Below, piece after piece: positions 5,229-6,227 of a stretch of DNA of 6,227 nucleotides. The position numbers and the translations under genes were made by a program. The notes under the pieces were generated by a model. That model saw only the letters and a program-made list of their open reading frames with translations. It ran no database searches and had not been told where the DNA came from. Where the stretch lies: NCBI GenBank assembly GCA_009787675.1, contig WQSU01000160.1, forward strand, positions 1 through 6,227, read 5' to 3'. Within the stretch, counting starts at the first letter, position 1; each line of letters begins with the position of its first letter. This DNA comes from Lentimicrobiaceae bacterium. GTDB taxonomy: Bacteria > Bacteroidota > Bacteroidia > Bacteroidales > WCHB1-69.

Positions 5229-6080
5229 ATGGAGAATCAAACCCAAAACAGCGCCCCAACTTTCGAAACCGTTTGGGCAACACTACAAGAAGCAAGCAAA
5301 CTTCATAAAGAAAATGAACGTTTATTTGCCGAACTACGACAAACCTTTAAGGAATCAGATCTAAGAGCGGAAAAAGCCCGACAAGAAAAGGAAGCAAGAG
5401 CGGAAAAAGCCCGACAAGAAAAGGAAGAAAGAGCAGAAAAAGCCCGACAAGAAGCTAAAAAAGCCCGACAAGAAGCAGAAGCAAGAGCAGAAAAAGCCCG
5501 ACAAGAAGCTAAAAAAGCCCGACAAGAAACAGAAGCAAGAGAGGAAAAAGCCCGACAAGAAGCAGAAGCAAGAGAGAAAAAAGCTCGACAAGAAATTGAA
5601 GCAAAATTTGATAAAATGAGAGACGAGTTTTGGCAATCTGTGAAATCCATGCAAAAAGACATTGGTGGAGTTTCCAATTCAAACGGAGCTGTGGCAGAAT
5701 CTTATTTTATAAACAGCTTTACAAAAAGTATGCGCTTTGCAGGACAGAAATATGATGAGGTTACCCCTAATCTTAAAAAGAGTATAAAGGCTCTCCACCT
5801 GCAAGCAGAGTACGATTTAGTGCTGTATAATTGCAGTTCTATTGTTATTATTGAAATAAAATACAAAGCAGATAAAGATGATGTGGAGGGTTTGTTGCGT
5901 AAAGCGCCCGTTTTCAAGCAGTTGTTTCCACAATATGTCAACTATGATTTGTATTTGGGTTTGGCTGCACTTCATATTGATGCTATCACAGAAAAAGAAT
6001 CTCTAAAACAAGGAATTGCAGTTATCAAACAGGTAGGAGATACTATGGTAATCAATGATGCACAATTGAAGGTATTTTAA
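5229..6080 (+). CDS. hypothetical protein: repeat-built coiled coil plus PD-(D/E)XK nuclease-like domain
   Basis: The 283-residue protein has no signal peptide or membrane segment, so it is probably cytoplasmic. Residues 15-45 are helical. Residues 46-125 are eight units of RAEKARQExxx type (11,11,11,7,11,7,11,11 residues), a highly charged coiled coil that continues to about 145. Residues 150-283 form a globular domain: Glu157 in an N-terminal helix (AVAESYF), Asp196 (AEYDLVLY) and Glu209-x-Lys211 (IVIIEIKYK) fit the E...D-x12-ExK active-site pattern of PD-(D/E)XK nucleases, with the usual hydrophobic strands around Asp and ExK. Similar coiled-coil plus PD-(D/E)XK proteins of unknown role (DUF3782-like) are known from cyanobacteria, archaea and Bacteroidota; membership is my inference. 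Nuclease activity is not shown, and binding or structural roles remain possible. No partner gene is visible. The start is the first ATG after a good -7 box. Confidence 0.8.
   Translation: MENQTQNSAPTFETVWATLQEASKLHKENERLFAELRQTFKESDLRAEKARQEKEARAEKARQEKEERAEKARQEAKKARQEAEARAEKARQEAKKARQETEAREEKARQEAEAREKKARQEIEAKFDKMRDEFWQSVKSMQKDIGGVSNSNGAVAESYFINSFTKSMRFAGQKYDEVTPNLKKSIKALHLQAEYDLVLYNCSSIVIIEIKYKADKDDVEGLLRKAPVFKQLFPQYVNYDLYLGLAALHIDAITEKESLKQGIAVIKQVGDTMVINDAQLKVF
5364..5603 (+). repeat. in-frame 33/21-bp tandem repeats encoding the coiled coil
   Basis: Eight direct repeats lie inside the gene at 5229: 33-bp units at 5364, 5397, 5430, 5484, 5538 and 5571, and 21-bp units at 5463 and 5517. 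Nearly all share the core AAAGCCCGACAAGAA. The 54-bp blocks 5430-5483 and 5484-5537 (one 33-bp plus one 21-bp unit) differ at a single base, and the first two 33-bp units also differ at one base. All lengths are multiples of three, so changes in copy number would lengthen or shorten the coiled coil without breaking the frame. Confidence 0.9.
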
Positions 6081-6134
6081 AGCAGAAAAGGTTATCCAAA
6101 AATTGAATCGAAATTGTTGGAAATTGAGGTATAA

Positions 6135-6199
6135 TGGACAAATTTTAGGCTGATTTTTTATGATTTTGTTCAAGTGGACAAAATTTAGGCTGATTTTTT
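6135..6199. repeat. pair of 25-bp direct repeats, possible insertion-sequence end
   Basis: Two copies of a 25-bp sequence starting TGGACAAA and containing TTTAGGCTGATTTTTT lie at 6135-6159 and 6175-6199, 40 bp apart start to start, with one mismatch (T or A at position 9). Spaced direct repeats with a GTGGACA core are typical of the transposase-binding ends of IS21-family elements, so this may be the left end of such an element whose genes lie to the right. No transposase sequence is visible in the window, and no target-site duplication can be tested. Confidence 0.5.
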
Positions 6200-6227
6200 C
6201 ACATTGTGTTTATATTTTCAAAGTTAC

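Noticed and set aside
5364..5603. Tandem repeats considered as a CRISPR array
   Set aside because: Units are contiguous and in frame with the coding sequence, with no unique spacers; the repetition reflects the coiled-coil protein repeats.
5303..5677. Two long minus-strand ORFs (124 and 97 residues, Cys/Phe/Ser-rich) opposite the coiled-coil repeats
   Set aside because: They are antisense translations of the tandem repeats; repeated units without a stop in one frame automatically keep antisense frames open.

Overview
The window looks like a chromosomal segment from a member of the Bacteroidota. Four things point there: a C-terminal type IX secretion (T9SS) sorting domain on a subtilisin-like protease, a full-length S46 dipeptidyl-peptidase, a compact exbB-exbD-tonB cluster of Bacteroidota type, and -7 promoter boxes of the TAnnTTTG class with very A/T-rich leaders and weak Shine-Dalgarno sites. 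I cannot place the genus.

Layout. Positions 1-504 (+) are the 3' end of a secreted S8 (subtilisin-like) protease with a T9SS tail; its start lies outside the window. Positions 565-2709 (+) hold an intact S46 peptidase with a signal peptide, an intact His-Asp-Ser triad and a Gly at the specificity position, so it is DPP7-like rather than DPP11-like. Positions 2710-2947 separate two convergent units and hold small inverted repeats plus a start-less, protein-like stretch on the minus strand. Positions 4848-2948 (-) are an apparent operon encoding ExbB, ExbD and a TonB-like protein with an unusual Gly-rich linker. Positions 4849-5228 form a 380-base divergent intergenic region with a promoter box for each flanking gene and a plus-strand intrinsic terminator that belongs to no visible gene. 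Positions 5229-6080 (+) encode a hypothetical protein with a long 11/7-residue-repeat coiled coil joined to a PD-(D/E)XK nuclease-like domain. The last 90 bases hold a pair of 25-bp direct repeats 40 bp apart, resembling the end of an insertion sequence whose body would lie to the right.

How the genes fit together. The S8 protease (outside the cell or on its surface) and the S46 dipeptidyl-peptidase (periplasm) could act in sequence on protein and peptides, and ExbB/ExbD/TonB would supply proton-motive-force energy to outer-membrane TonB-dependent transporters. A link between the peptidases and this TonB set is inferred from adjacency only. The right-hand gene is unrelated by function and sits in a more accessory-looking neighbourhood.

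Most of the window is conventional. The points most worth a second look are the recently duplicated coiled-coil repeats fused to the nuclease-like fold, a leader-sequence motif shared by two unrelated genes, the orphan terminator with competing stems, the start-less protein-like remnant, and the IS-end-like repeats. I found no convincing new multi-gene system.
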